Shown here: piece by piece, positions 1 to 12,871 of the stretch | How positions within the stretch are numbered: the stretch's first letter is position 1 | How the letters are laid out: every line of letters starts with the position of its first letter | Source of the DNA: Branchiostoma floridae | Lineage: Eukaryota > Chordata > Leptocardii > Amphioxiformes > Branchiostomatidae | Length of the DNA stretch: 64,000 nucleotides | Assembly: GCF_000003815.2 (NCBI RefSeq) | Contig: NC_049981.1 | Span: 17,393,207-17,457,206, forward strand | Reading direction: 5' to 3' | The notes under the pieces: model-generated | What the model saw: only the letters and a program-made list of their open reading frames with translations | What the model was told of the DNA's origin: nothing | Database searches by the model: none | Made by a program: the position numbers and the translations under genes

Positions 1-1780
1 GGATGCAATATCTTGACTGTCGAATGTTACCAGGTGTCAGATGAAACCCAAAGACAGCATGAAATTGAATATCTCAAACCGTGGTGAAATATATATTGCA
101 AATTTCTTTCGTTGCCTTAACAATTATGCAGCTTTTCAACCGGGACAACTTCCACTCTCGCACACATGCCATTGTCAATAATGTTTAGTGAGGCAAACTC
201 CCGTCCTAACTCTCAGCTGAAACAAAATTAAACCTGGGCCAACTTTGTTACCGAGCCAGCGGGGACAAAGTTGAACATCCGCCAAAACACACAAACCGAA
301 AACAATATCCCGTTATATCCCTGGGACGGGAGGGGGATCATTCGATTCAATTTGCAGGGGGTAATTAACATGTAAATCGTAGTCACTCCTGTAATTTTGT
401 CATTGTTATAACGCCGTTGTGATTATTTAATTGGTTAAACCCATCTAGATAGAGACTTCCAGCAGTACATAAAAGTCTATCTCATAGCTACGACTTAGCA
501 CAGCCTGGGCACAAGACGCTTCCCGGCTCCCCGTTATCGTCTAGCCCCTCAGGTGTTTTAAATGTATTTCTTCCGTGACCTATTGGCAGCGCCTGATAGA
601 CAGTCATCCATTATTCTCAGGCTTACGGTGACTTCTTCAGCTGATAGGCCTGCCCCTGCAAGAGTCACATATCTGGGACTGCGGTGCTCTTGCATGTTTA
701 TGTATGATTAGGAGACGAGACAGATAGTTTGGAAGAGGATGGAGGTCACGGCATAGCAGAAATATGTCTGGTTGAAAGGAATATATTCCGGACTACAGTG
801 ACTTATCATGCTCCAGTTGGAACGGCAGAGGATGTAATCCCACCAACCACCCTCCCCCAACATAAAAATCTGATCAGGGGGCGTCGGGTGTCAAAATATA
901 AGTTTGTGAATTTCTTCCCTGATAATAGATTAGTCTACAAGCAAAATTCACCTTAACACTGCAGGAAATAACCTTCCAGAGGGTCCAAATTTCCAATTTT
1001 CCAAGGGGTCAGCTGTATACCCCGGGCGCCCCTACTACTGTACTAAGTTTGTCGCGCCTTCGCGGCTTGCATAGTGGCAGTTCGGTCGGCTGTATCCCCA
1101 TACATCATTTTCTATCGTCGGCCTGCTCTGTATTCAATAACTTTACAATGGTATGTCACTGTAGTTGTACTTTTCCCTCCAAACAGTAACTTACTTGTAT
1201 CAAAAACATGTAAAGTTTGTACGTATTTGCAGGAAATGGCTGAGGCGTTGCGTAACTTCCCTTTATCCTCCGGTAATTTAGGCAGAAGCGGCCGACAGCA
1301 GATGGTGAAGCGTAACAAAAGCTGATTTTTCTAGATATACCGCTGGTAATGGAAGAGTCCACGAGCCATGGTAATGATGTTGAGATAATATCTGTGTTGA
1401 GTCTATAGGAGTCCGAATCCGCAGTTAGAGTTCATTATCAACGCCCTGATGCATCTTTACAACTGCGCAAAACAAATGGCAGTCCCCGCATCCCCCCATA
1501 TTTCAACCCGGCCGGGAGAACATCTGTTGGAACAGCATGAAATTACATTCAGCTTCCTATCGGCTTGATCAACCACTCCTTTCATTATGTGTTCAGAAGG
1601 TTGTTCAAAGTACTGGCTGGCTCAAAACTGAGTTTGTTGAATGAAAAGTTTCTGTATCGTTATAAAGCTGTGCCATAAATATGTTAGCATCTTTATATCT
1701 ATGTAGTTACATTTTAAACTGCGTGGGAGACCCTGACGTTGCCATAAAGTTGATGTACTGTAAATTGATTTTATGTAACT
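1..1780. other. Non-coding, nothing recognised
   Basis: I see no coding exon, RNA gene or clear repeat here. The short open frames near 729-956 and 1074-1325 have no recognisable domain and no splice-site support. The segment ends where the first GGCGCTCTC-rich palindromic unit begins. Confidence 0.5.
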
Positions 1781-2704
1781 TAGGCCCCCATTCCACTTGA
1801 CGGCGCTCTCACGGCGCTCTCTCGGCGATGGAAAATTCGCCCCATCGCCGTGAGAGCGCCGTGATGGCAGAAAATGCTGCTCTAGTGGAATCTCTACTGC
1901 GACGCCAGCGCGTTCTCAGCGCGACGGAAAACTCAAAGGTCAGCAATTCTATGAGCTGCCAAAGACTTTAAAGANNNNNNNNNNNNNNNNNNNNNNNNNN
2001 NNNNNNNNNNNNNNNNNNNNNNNNNNNNNNNNNNNNNNNNNNNNNNNNNNNNNNNNNNNNNNNNNNNNNNNNNNNNNNNNNNNNNNNNNNNNNNNNNNNN
2101 NNNNNNNNNNNNNNNNNNNNNNNNNNNNNNNNNNNNNNNNNNNNNNNACGTTTCAATTGAGTGTGACGAAGAAAAAAACAAATTTGCCGTGTAACTTGTT
2201 TAAAATGAATATCATTATCATGCCACGATATTATCGAAAATTATACAATAGTGAAACGATTTGATCTATTGACAATAAGTCTTCCATAATCTCAATCTAC
2301 AGGTTAAGAACATGAAAACTAAAATGTTATTCTCTTGAAATTTAAAAATAAGTCAAGACATAATAAACCTTTGTGTTCTTGATTATTCCATCTCAGGTTA
2401 ATTCATTGTACATCATTGGGACGCTTTGAACATTTCTCCGAGTTCTTTCTCGTGAATTTGTGTTATATCTAATATGGAGAAATCATGTCATTCGAAGCGC
2501 TGAATAAAAGCATTGTATGTGTAGTTGTCCAAATTGTATTACCCATGATTTTAATTAGGAAGTGATTCATGACACAAAAGTATGATTTGACAAAAAAATT
2601 CATAAAAATACACTTCTTCAAGAATAAAGATTGTATGAACCATATATAAGAGCGCAGCGAGCTGGGAGCGCGGTGAGATCGCCGTCCTAGTGGAATGGGG
2701 CCTA
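1781..2704. mobile_element. Palindromic MITE-like unit A (contains assembly gap)
   Basis: The left end begins taggcccccattccact and continues into gacggcgctctc. The right end is the matching reverse complement, reading gccgtcctagtggaatgggg followed by ccta, so the unit has terminal inverted repeats of roughly 25 bp bounded by TA. The left arm at about 1795-1870 is itself a hairpin: GGCGCTCTCACGGCG is answered by CGCCGTGAGAGCGCC. The interior from about 2150 to 2640 is A/T-rich and non-coding, and a 173-base gap sits inside. No transposase frame is visible, so it is probably a non-autonomous DNA transposon. Superfamily is not determined. Confidence 0.65.
1975..2147. other. Assembly gap (173 N)
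   Basis: A run of 173 N lies inside palindromic unit A. Strong hairpins next to it are a likely reason for the failed read-through. Open frames reported across the N run are meaningless. Confidence 0.98.
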
Positions 2705-2719
2705 TCATATACCATTGTT

Positions 2720-2966
2720 TAGGCCCTCTTTCCACTAGGACGGCGATCATGCTGCGCTCTCACTGCGACCTAAATAACATATGTGAAAACTTCGCTTTCA
2801 CACTGGGTATATCATACAAAACGTAAAAGTGTGATTGAGAAGACAGCAAAACACACAAAGTGTAACAAGATTCGTTTATTTTCGATACAATTCGTTGAAC
2901 GATGTGTCAAATTGTAGGTCGCAGAGAGAGCGCGGCGAGAGCGCCGTCCTAGTGGAAAGGGGGTAT
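2720..2966. mobile_element. Palindromic MITE-like unit B
   Basis: The left end reads aggccctctttccactagg then acggcgatc. The right end reads gagcgccgtcctagtgg then aaagggggta, which is its reverse complement with a few changes. The unit is about 245 bp, has an A/T-rich core, and lacks coding potential. It lies only about 15 bp from unit A and abuts unit C. All three share the same terminal sequence, so they are one family. Confidence 0.65.
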
Positions 2967-3236
2967 TAGCCCTATTGTCGCTCTCCGCGCTCTCTTGGCG
3001 CTCTCATGGCGCTCTCATGGCGATCATTGTTGCATCGCCATGCTCGGCGCTCTCACGGCGATGGTATGGCAGGGCTCCATACCATCGCGACCACCGCGCT
3101 CTCATGGCGCTTTCACGGCGCTCTCACCGCGCTCCCATGGCGACCTTGGCGATTTCACAGCACTCTCACCGCGATGGTCAAATTTGCCATCGCCGTGAGA
3201 GCGCCGCGAGAGCGCCGTCCCAGTGGAATGGGGGTA
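2966..3236. mobile_element. Palindromic MITE-like unit C / GGCGCTCTC-repeat block
   Basis: This block holds many degenerate copies of a 9-10 bp motif, GGCGCTCTCA or variants such as GGCGATGG, first in one orientation and then as the complement (GCCGTGAGAGCGCC). The whole block can therefore fold on itself. The right terminus (gccgtcccagtggaatgggg) matches units A and B. The left terminus is degenerate and lacks the usual cattccacta. Three overlapping open frames here encode low-complexity SHGA/WRSHG peptides that are by-products of the repeat, not genes. Confidence 0.6.
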
Positions 3237-6200
3237 TTAAGTCGGTGACAAATCAATGAAGGTTCATGTATGTTTCTGTCACTGCATAATTTCTATAAAA
3301 CTAATTTTGATAATTTTTGTTACATTATGAGTATGGCAAAAGTACAACATAATGCAAAAAGAATAACCGAACGTGAAAAAGAAATAAATACAAATCAAAT
3401 CAAGTTTAACTAGATGGTTTGAATTTGCATATCAATTGTTAAAGAAACTGATATCTCACAATAATTTTCAAAATTGACAGCAAAATATTAGCAAGAAGAA
3501 TTGAAAGGGAAATAAGAACGAATAATTATACTTATCAAATTCTATAGATTCCTCACCACCGTAAGTTACTTTGTTGTTAGTGCGTAATCGTCTGTATTTG
3601 CTTACATTGTGTAATTGTCCATATATGTGTTGTTGGTATGTGTTTCATGTTGTAAAATGACATGCCTTTGTACAAGGCTTGACTGAAAAAGATCAAAGGA
3701 ACTGAGTGCATTGCCCTAGAAAAACAAATAAAGTGAAATAAAAGTTATAAATGTAGAAGCAATGGAAATGAATACATAGAAATCTGTTAACAGTTACAAT
3801 ATCATATCTAATTTTGATGGTGTAGGTAGAACGCCTGCACTCCCCAGATAAGAAAAACATCAGTGAGCAATNNNNNNNNNNNNNNNNNNNNNNNNNNNNN
3901 NNNNNNNNNNNNNNNNNNNNNNNNNNNNNNNNNNNNNNNNNNNNNNNNNNNNNNNNNNNNNNNNNNNNNNNNNNNNNNNNNNNNNNNNNNNNNNNNNNNN
4001 NNNNNNNNNNNCATCAGTGAGCAATACAAAAAATGATTCCACAATTAGGTATGCATATACCTGTTCGTTGCACCTATATAAAAGGTAATCATGGTAACAA
4101 TAGATTCCTGCATACTTCGTCAACATATCTCCGTGAAAATAAGTATATCAAATCCTATAATTGCTAATCGTGCTCATGGTCTGCGTGTAGACATACCCAG
4201 GAGAGGTCAGATTTATCTATTGTGACATCCATCCAAACCACGTAGATGTGACCCCTCTTAAAGTAACTCCAGAAATCCGTTAAAACCTGGAGCCTGACAG
4301 ATGTAATTCTTCCCTGTACAGTTTCTGTGACCCGGGGGCGCCATGTTCAATTCATTTTGCACCCGCTGCTGTGACCATATCTCGTTCAGATGCTAGAGAA
4401 AACCATTAAAGTATTAACGCATTTACTGCTGGCGTTATGGAGTTGGCGGACGTCCTAAACCATGAAGATTTCGAGCGATATCAACAGGAATCACTCTGTA
4501 AAGTAAATGGTTAAACCATCTCTGGGAGGTACATGATGGAAGGTTTTATTGAGAAAAAGAAGTATTTTAGATAAAGAAGTTGTACTGTTATTACATATTG
4601 AGAAGTACCCCATTTAATTGTATATTGACGTGACAATGTTTAGACTTAGAATGTATGTATTTTATAGATAAAGAAATACGGATCCGAGAAAGAATATTTA
4701 AGGGGACCCTATAAACCGACACACCTCTGGCATCCACAGCAACTGTCAAACCCATTTGAGACAATTTTGAAATATTTCTGCCGTTTGCAATTCTTGCAAA
4801 CTAGCCACCAATAAAGCAGTGGGCTTTTGTAGCAAATACCATACAAGTGTACGTCGACAAGGTATGGTCAATACATCAATATGGCTGAGATGCATGTGCC
4901 GCGCGATATACGATAACATGAATATCACAATGTAATGTGGTACGGTTGAATCAACGTATGATATAAAAGATACGATAAATTGACTAATTGTCTAACAATG
5001 ACTTATTGCCTGGTCTTATTCATCATAAGATCGTCTTACCGTCGCCAAATGATCGCAAAATCGCACTCTTGGAAGAATCTCCTAGAATGGATTGACTGAT
5101 TTTTCTTAATTGGGCAACAAAAGGCTGGGTGGTATTGCAAGCGAATTCAGTTCAAGTAGACGTAACAGGTGAAATTAACACGCGTTAATGCATACAGAAA
5201 AATAAAAATCGTAAATGAAATAGAATGATTGCTTCCCAAATCGATACAAACAGATGCGCCGAAACAGGAATCGAAATAAAACAAATTCTGTTAGCTGATG
5301 ATTTTTTTTTAACGACACGGAGATTAAATCGCAATAAAACGATCGGGACGTCTATAACTAAGGCTTAGGGAAGACCGTGACTTGTAGTAAGATAAAGTAA
5401 AGACGGAGGGGTCCAAACCAATTTGGACTGCCACTTTGCAATAACATCCTTCAACGGTTAAACCGTATAGCCTGTATATGCCTTGTATGACACTTGCAGA
5501 TGAATTGTAATGATGGGTAACCCGTCGTTATACATTTGGCCACAAAGCTCAACTGCTAAACGGACCTCTAACTACGTACTCTACCTGCAGAAGAAGATAA
5601 GAAGATAATGGCTGTAGGTTATTCTCATTTGATGAATGAAAGAATACTACTGAAGTGATCAATGTGCTCACAGCCCTTACTATAAAATGCATTAAAATTG
5701 TGAGGTCATAAAAAAATACATTCCAAAAGTCGCTTAACGTGATTCAACAGCGTGATTTAGACAATCTAATTTCTGTGCGTGCATTTTACAGCTGTCAATA
5801 CGTAAGATGCATGTACATGCATTTTAGTACTTATAATGTGTATTCCAACTGTTGGCGCTAATCTATTATGCGGAACAACACTTGTATACAAACATATTTT
5901 GGATACACCATAACGGCCATTTCAATCTTAAATCATTACATGTATTGCAAGTACGTATACATTGCTCTCTCAATGCATTACAGAACAGTTCAATATTGTT
6001 ATAGCTACATTCATCACACCATTGCAGATTATATCATTTTCCATTATTCCTGTAAGTGCCAATGATATACGATTGATGTACATGCACGAAACAGGGAAAC
6101 AAAGCAAAACTCTTCATACGTCATCTGTTGTAAAATCTCCATTAGATGTAATTTTCTATATTTTCTCACATACATGCATACATTTTACAAAAGGTTGTAT

Positions 6201-7051
6201 CAGCCCATAGTCATTACTTATCTTTAAGGAACCATTGCAACCCATCTTGATCGCGCTACCTCTTCGTTAAAAATCTGAACGTAAGTGGTTTCTCTCAGTC
6301 CATCAGATGTATATTCCAGGAAGAGTATGCCTAAGTTTTGCAAGTGCGACCCTTCTCCCCAGCTTGCACCGATTTGAATTCCGATCGGCGATATGGTGCG
6401 CAAACTTTCCCGGGCACGTTCAGTCATTAAACATTCACAGCATGGCTCTGTGGGCAATAGCGCCGTCTTCAATCAATGATCCCCACCTCAGCGAGAACAC
6501 CGTACCGGCAGACGCTGGCAGAGTACTAATTAAAAGCTATCAAGTGCGGTTCTTGGATACCGCGATCACGAAATAAACTTCAAAGCATGCGCACTAAATT
6601 ATAAAGTAAAAAAGTTAGAATCCATGGCCATTTAGAATCCCAAACAGTCCATCTCCGCACGAGCAACATTCTGAGTGCGTCTTCAGGAGTAATGAAAATT
6701 GTCTTACGTTACTTGATACTGTAATATATAATGGACGTTATCATACAGGTAATTATTGGGGTGCGTTCCAAGCGTATTATTCTCGATTAAGGGTCATTAC
6801 CCGCCCGAGCATGTTGTTTTTCCTACCCCATGAAAAAGCTTTAAGTTTATGTAACGTGTTCATCTATTTTGACGGCAAGCGTGAACCAGGTCGCAAGTGC
6901 AAGTAAGAGATTTAATTGTTCAAAATCAACAGTTGCCCATTGCAAGGCCACATTGACCACTTCGTGGATCTGAACTATCACTGGATGCTATCGAGCGGAT
7001 AAAGCACACCGGGCTTTAATTGGATCTGTGTTTGCGTTGCGTTTCCTGATC
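3237..7051. other. Non-coding, A/T-rich; one assembly gap
   Basis: No exon, RNA gene or repeat family is recognised. Small open frames (for example 5868-6210 and 6224-6576) lack domains. A 140-base gap lies at 3872-4011. Confidence 0.5.
3872..4011. other. Assembly gap (140 N) flanked by a 14-bp duplicate
   Basis: The 14 bases catcagtgagcaat occur immediately before the N run and again immediately after it. This suggests the two contig ends overlap or that a short duplication spans the gap. Confidence 0.95.
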
Positions 7052-7887
7052 NNNNNNNNNNNNNNNNNNNNNNNNNNNNNNNNNNNNNNNNNNNNNNNNN
7101 NNNNNNNNNNNNNNNNNNNNNNNNNNNNNNNNNNNNNNNNNNNNNNNNNNNNNNNNNNNNNNNNNNNNNNNNNNNNNNNNNNNNNNNNNNNNNNNNNNNN
7201 NNNNNNNNNNNNNNNNNNNNNNNNNNNNNNNNNNNNNNNNNNNNNNNNNNNNNNNNNNNNNNNNNNNNNNNNNNNNNNNNNNNNNNNNNNNNNNNNNNNN
7301 NNNNNNNNNNNNNNNNNNNNNNNNNNNNNNNNNNNNNNNNNNNNNNNNNNNNNNNNNNNNNNNNNNNNNNNNNNNNNNNNNNNNNNNNNNNNNNNNNNNN
7401 NNNNNNNNNNNNNNNNNNNNNNNNNNNNNNNNNNNNNNNNNNNNNNNNNNNNNNNNNNNNNNNNNNNNNNNNNNNNNNNNNNNNNNNNNNNNNNNNNNNN
7501 NNNNNNNNNNNNNNNNNNNNNNNNNNNNNNNNNNNNNNNNNNNNNNNNNNNNNNNNNNNNNNNNNNNNNNNNNNNNNNNNNNNNNNNNNNNNNNNNNNNN
7601 NNNNNNNNNNNNNNNNNNNNNNNNNNNNNNNNNNNNNNNNNNNNNNNNNNNNNNNNNNNNNNNNNNNNNNNNNNNNNNNNNNNNNNNNNNNNNNNNNNNN
7701 NNNNNNNNNNNNNNNNNNNNNNNNNNNNNNNNNNNNNNNNNNNNNNNNNNNNNNNNNNNNNNNNNNNNNNNNNNNNNNNNNNNNNNNNNNNNNNNNNNNN
7801 NNNNNNNNNNNNNNNNNNNNNNNNNNNNNNNNNNNNNNNNNNNNNNNNNNNNNNNNNNNNNNNNNNNNNNNNNNNNNNNNNNNNNNN
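7052..7887. other. Assembly gap (836 N)
   Basis: This is the largest unknown stretch in the window. The long open frames called across it consist almost wholly of X and carry no information. Confidence 0.98.
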
Positions 7888-10011
7888 GCATGAATTCAAT
7901 ATCATTCAAAATGTAAACAAAAAACACACAAACTTGAAATGATTCGTTATTCCTCTGACATTTGTTGAGTAGAAAGCAACGTTTCGACGTCATCAACATA
8001 TTAACTAAGCTCGTTATACATTGCAAATGGTACAGACAGAATGCACCGAAGTGTAACAATTAATATCGTTTCTTTTCAAACCAACCGCATAATTTTGCCA
8101 TAATAATAATAAATGACGGCAGGCCGTACGTTATAGGGTAAGCCCAATTCGCATCCAACTGCGAGAGGTGTTTGAGAGCCGACATTTTGTCAATTTTGGA
8201 TATTTACAGCACTTTATCTTATGGAAGAACAAAGGGGATCTTTTGAGTGAGACCAAGGTCTTTGCAAGGTAAAAATTGGAACGAACTTCAGATCCAAAAG
8301 TTGCAGACCTAATTTCCAACCGAAATATTAACACCGCACATCGTTTGACGAAAAGACTATTACATCTTTAATTATCATATATCTTTTTAAAATTTGGGTT
8401 GATTTTTTTCAGATAGACACTCTTTGTCATGGACATGCCTTCTAGGCAAAGGCATTAACAGGATAAAAACGGTAAAAGAGAAATCTTACGGGTATTCCTG
8501 GGTACGTTTAAGATTCCAAGCACTTTGACTTTTTGTAAGTCAAGACGAAATACACCTTCGGTGTAACTTTTCTTACTTTACAACCTTCGGCTAAATGTTT
8601 CAAAGATCAACCACAACATTTACAGTCACTCTGAATACATGACCTCAAGAACAATCTTAGACACCTCACCTGGTCTAGCGCTATGTTAATACCCTAGTTC
8701 ATTGGGCTTGGGGGAAATCATTGTAGTGAGAAGATGGTCTCTTATCTCAGCCCTCCCATCACTCCACATTTCGATTTCCAAAACGAAGAGGATGGAAACA
8801 TATTGATCTGTCACGTCTGAGGGCCGCATGATAAACTAAGGATCACTGCGAAGATGGAGAGATAAAACACCTTGCGGGGGTCGATAGGCCTTTGAAAAGC
8901 TTTGTTTCTAAGTTGAAGGTTAACTTTTGTGATAAGTATTTTTGCAAATACGGCGTGATACTTGATCAGAGCATAAATTGGTGAAAAAATCGTGTAATTT
9001 GCTCATTTTAGCATTTATCATAAGTATTTCTGTTAGTCTATGCTAACGTTGATTCACATCAAATTCTTTATGATGTTATTATCACTTTATAATAAGCTTA
9101 TACGCCAAGCTTATTTCAGTCCTGTTGTTACCATGTTCCCGTAGGTTGACATTAAAGTCGTTATCCTGAAGCCCACTACCATTACACCGGTAACCTTGTT
9201 TACATCGAACGCCATATCTTCATCGGTCGATACATACGGTGAAATCATCAATGCAGCCAATATAAGCTCTTGATGGATGACCTAATTTCATGTGAGGTTA
9301 GCATAAGTCCTCTAGTCTTACATTATCATTTTCAAAATTGTCAGAAGCATTGTTCTTCGTATAGAATTCAATTTCCTAAAATCTACAGCCCAAGATGCGC
9401 TCTGCCAAAAAGAAGTTTCATTCTCTGATGTAAAAAAATATGTTGTTGATAGCAGTTTGGAGTAGCCCACGGCAATAATTTCCACTATAGATTTAACCTT
9501 GAAAAAAGTAGTCTCTATTTTTGTGAAGGTCCGTTGACAATGGTTGCCTTTTTTTTGCAGATTTAAATGCTACAAAATGAAAGTAAATACTAGTACATTA
9601 AACTTACACATATCAACTTACGTCTCGCACGCCGGGTTTATCGCCTAGCTCGTATAGTTTTTCCCCAGTAGGAGTATGCATTTTTTTTGGTTTATCATCA
9701 GTGTAAGTTTCCTTGTAGGGTTACTTCAATATTATTCTCTTTTGATCACCATTATTGCAAACCCCTTGTAGCAGGCTGCGTTTTCATGTGCGTTTCAAAA
9801 ACTCATTAACTACGATGAGTAGTTTAAAAATTTATTAACGACTTTGACTTCGCCCCATCACGCACGATATTCTATCTACCAGTCGAGGCCATTTAGAAAT
9901 ATTAGCCCCTAAAATAGGTTTTTCTTATCAACGAAATTAATCACGCGAGGCAGAGTTAAAATGTTTTCGGGAGGCAAAAGATAGCCATCACTTCACAGCG
10001 TCTTAAGGCCC
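7888..10011. other. Non-coding, nothing recognised
   Basis: A/T-rich sequence without recognisable exons, tandem repeats or element termini. Only one short open frame (8131-8334, minus) is present and it has no family resemblance that I can see. Confidence 0.45.
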
Positions 10012-10075
10012 CCTCTCACTTGACGTGCGGCACGCTTGCGGCATTGCTGCGTTCGTTCACTGCGGTACAGTTTAG
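10012..10075. mobile_element. Solo MITE-like terminus
   Basis: The sequence taaggccccctctcacttg followed by acgtgcggcacgcttgcgg has the same layout as the ends of units A-C: TA, a G/C-rich ggcccc, ctCact, then a ...acg... G/C-rich repeat. The inner motif differs (GCACGC/GCGGCA rather than GGCGCTCTC). I could not find the opposite end within the window, so it is either a broken copy or a chance resemblance. Confidence 0.35.
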
Positions 10076-11897
10076 TTATTTTCTCCGATTTGTTATAATT
10101 CAGGTATTGCATAGTTGGCGGTATGGTGCTCGTTGCACACGGTGAAAAATGCATCCCCCAGGGGCTATGGAAATTTCTGCTGCAGAACCATTTAACCTGA
10201 GATAATTTGTCGTCTGCTCGCAGCCATAGAGGAGTTATTGTCGATGTATATCGTTCACTCGAAGGTGTTGCTCCAAGCTGTTTGGATTAATGCCTCGCTG
10301 GCCTCATTTAAAACACATTCCGGTTTTCTTGCTGTGCTGCCAAAGAAATTATGTTCAAGTCATGCTTTAGTACACGTAGGGGTAATATAATGTTGAGCAC
10401 GTCTAGTCTCATTTTTGAGGCAATAGACCACGGGTTGTAATTGCTTAATCAGATAATCATGTACGTCTATTACGTCGATTGCTAAGAGCGTTATCAAGCT
10501 ATTATATACCACCATTTTGCTATGGGAAGATGATTCAAACCAATCTGGATATGAAGATGATATCAAGCAGCACGATTTTCTTTTTGTTCAAATAATTTAA
10601 TATGGAAGTTTGTATAAACAATTTTGAAAATTGAATAGTTTTACCAGAGCCACAATTCAAGTTGAAATGTATCTTTGTTTCCACATTAACATTTATACCC
10701 TAATAAAAGGTATGAACTCATGAAAGGAACATGCCAATGTTAAGAAAACAGAAACGATACGTATGATACGTTTATGATGGTTACACATCCAGGAAGGAGT
10801 AAAGGTATTCTATAAAACCTAAACCACTGGACAGAAGCTTGTATCTAAATAAAAATACAAACGACGGGACACAGTGGCGGTTAAAAAGTGGCAAGCGCGC
10901 CTTGGGACAGGAAGCCAGCTCACACATGCAAATTTGGTTTGGATACTTGAAACTTTACACCACCACCGCCCCTTGCCCCATCATCGTATCATATCTTGTC
11001 ACCCAGTCTCACACCGGTGGAAATGGCCAGAAATTGTGAAACCTAATATCGCCACTGATCCGCTTGGTGGTAGCTCGTTGATAATGATGAAAGTGTGGGA
11101 GTCATTTGGCTCTGGAGGACACATACTGGGGAACACAGACGCCCAGACATAGGCGGTCCGGTTTTAGGACTTATGTGCAAACCGTCCTGTGGAGCCTAAC
11201 GTGGACATGCGTGGAGACGCAAGTCCTTTCCCCTTGGAAAGCTGAAGTCGCTCGACATTTGAGTGCGCCCCAGCTAGACTGTAGATGACTCCAGCTGGGA
11301 TGAGTGAATTCCGCCCCGTTTGCGGGATTTTTATAGTCTGCCCTTTTATACCAGCTTGTGCCTTCCCATTACTGCCAGCCCAGTGTCAGTCCACCATCCT
11401 TTATTTTTCTGGGATGCGGTTGTCAGGCTTCTATTAAATGACATTGCCAGTCTGCGAAAGTTGGGACCTCAGTATCATTGCTTCAACATTTAAGCTAAGT
11501 CAAGCACCTCCGGGCTGGTGACCCTGTCCTGCCAGGAAACATTCAGGATTTCACGTGGTGGCCTCATACGCAGCTGCTAAAGCTGTCTGTGACACAAAGT
11601 CGGTGACTTATGGTCCAGCTTTCGTACGCAAGCAGCAGAGAAGAGAATACAACTGCTTAGAACGTCTTGGTATTTTTTTGCTGTGAGACCATTACTCTAA
11701 GAGCGGAGCTTGCTTTTTAGGCCCTGTTTGTTACTTTCCTGGCCAGGCATCCATCCACAGAGATGTTTTACATCTCTAGTATCAAATGCCAAGAATACGA
11801 GAAACTAAACACCAAGGGGTCTGCGCCTTTGGTAACAATTTAGCCGACACAGAATAACTACCCTTGTGCATAAGAAGGTAAAAATATGGAGAGAAAG
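10076..11897. other. Non-coding, nothing recognised
   Basis: Short open frames at 10839-11288 are in a moderately G/C-richer patch but show no domain and no splice pattern. No RNA gene is seen. Confidence 0.45.
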
Positions 11898-11907
11898 ACA
11901 CACACAA

Positions 11908-11967
<60 letters not shown>

Positions 11968-11986
11968 GCACACTCATACACACTCT
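11898..11986. repeat. (AC)n microsatellite
   Basis: A CA dinucleotide array with a pure core at about 11921-11963, flanked by interrupted CACACAAACACATA and CACGCACGCACTCATACA. Open frames across it (poly-TH on one strand, poly-CV on the other) are artefacts. Confidence 0.95.
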
Positions 11987-12609
11987 CAAACGCATATATA
12001 TAGATATCACGAATGTAAGTGCTCTAATACTTATGAAACAAGGGATTAAACATCTTCGGCTCAGCTTTTACCAAATCCTCTTTGCTGCCCTTAACGGTGT
12101 CAAGTCTAGTTTTAACGATTTCCTCTGACGTCGCGTCAGACAGAGAGGTCTTGTTAAGGGCAGAGTCAATCACAAGTAAGGTCATATGAAGACCTTTACT
12201 GTCCTTCAGGCTGCATCCATCCGATAAAGCAATCTAGATCTGCCACCAGTGGGCACACAACACAGACGAATGGACACTTAACAAGTGTCATAACAGGACA
12301 ATTCAATTCAGAACACGACAATGTAAGAAATTATCCCCACGAATGCTGGACAATAAATACTAAGTTTGGTACCACTTTTTTACTCTGACAGTGGGATGGA
12401 ATGTTGAAGCATCAATGTCGTGAAGTGGGTTCAGAGTAGTTTTATATAAACATGCCTTTAGTGCAAATTGGACTTGTTCAACGACGTCTCTTGCAAAAAG
12501 GATTGTTCACATTCATTTGATGACATTCCAGGGAAAACACCACATGCTCCTATTTACCCATCAAACAGCTATGACTGCATTTAGGACAATAGAAATTGTT
12601 GATGTTCCC

Positions 12610-12664
12610 AACTTTGCATTGGTCAACTTTGCGTTGCTTTGCCTTGGTCAATTTTGCATTGGTT
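12610..12664 (+). repeat. Small minisatellite, AACTTTGCATTGGTC-like
   Basis: Units caactttgcattggt, then caactttgcgttgctttgcc with ttggt, then caattttgcattggt, follow each other directly. This is a 15-25 bp degenerate tandem repeat of about three to four units. Confidence 0.6.
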
Positions 12665-12770
12665 GAACTCCCCTCGAAGTGTACCGTTTTATCATTTTTA
12701 TATACATACATGGAGTAGAGTATTTTAGTAGTATTCTGTTATAACACACACGCACAGATAGAAAAATAAT

Positions 12771-12771
12771 T

Positions 12772-12822
<51 letters not shown>

Positions 12823-12831
12823 CAGACAGAC

Positions 12832-12868
<37 letters not shown>
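12771..12868 (+). repeat. (GATA)n/(GA)n/(GACA)n compound microsatellite
   Basis: Three to four GATA units run into a GA array, then a short GACA/CAGA section, then GA again, for about 100 bp. It is a plain simple-sequence repeat. Confidence 0.95.

Positions 12869-12871
<3 letters not shown>

Noticed and set aside
2975-3259. Three overlapping open frames encoding SHGA/WRSHG-rich peptides
   Set aside because: They are translations of the GGCGCTCTCATGGCG repeat in its three phases. Being open in every phase is a property of the repeat, and nothing indicates a gene.
6224-6576. Overlapping 80-90 codon frames on both strands, locally G/C-richer
   Set aside because: No recognisable domain, conserved residues or splice-site pattern. 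An unrecognised exon cannot be excluded.
7016-8059. Long open frames of about 305-347 codons
   Set aside because: Almost the whole length is N. Only a few real codons exist at each edge.
12771-12868. Regularly spaced GA/GACA units considered as a CRISPR-like or satellite array
   Set aside because: It is a simple microsatellite without unique spacers, and the sequence is eukaryotic.
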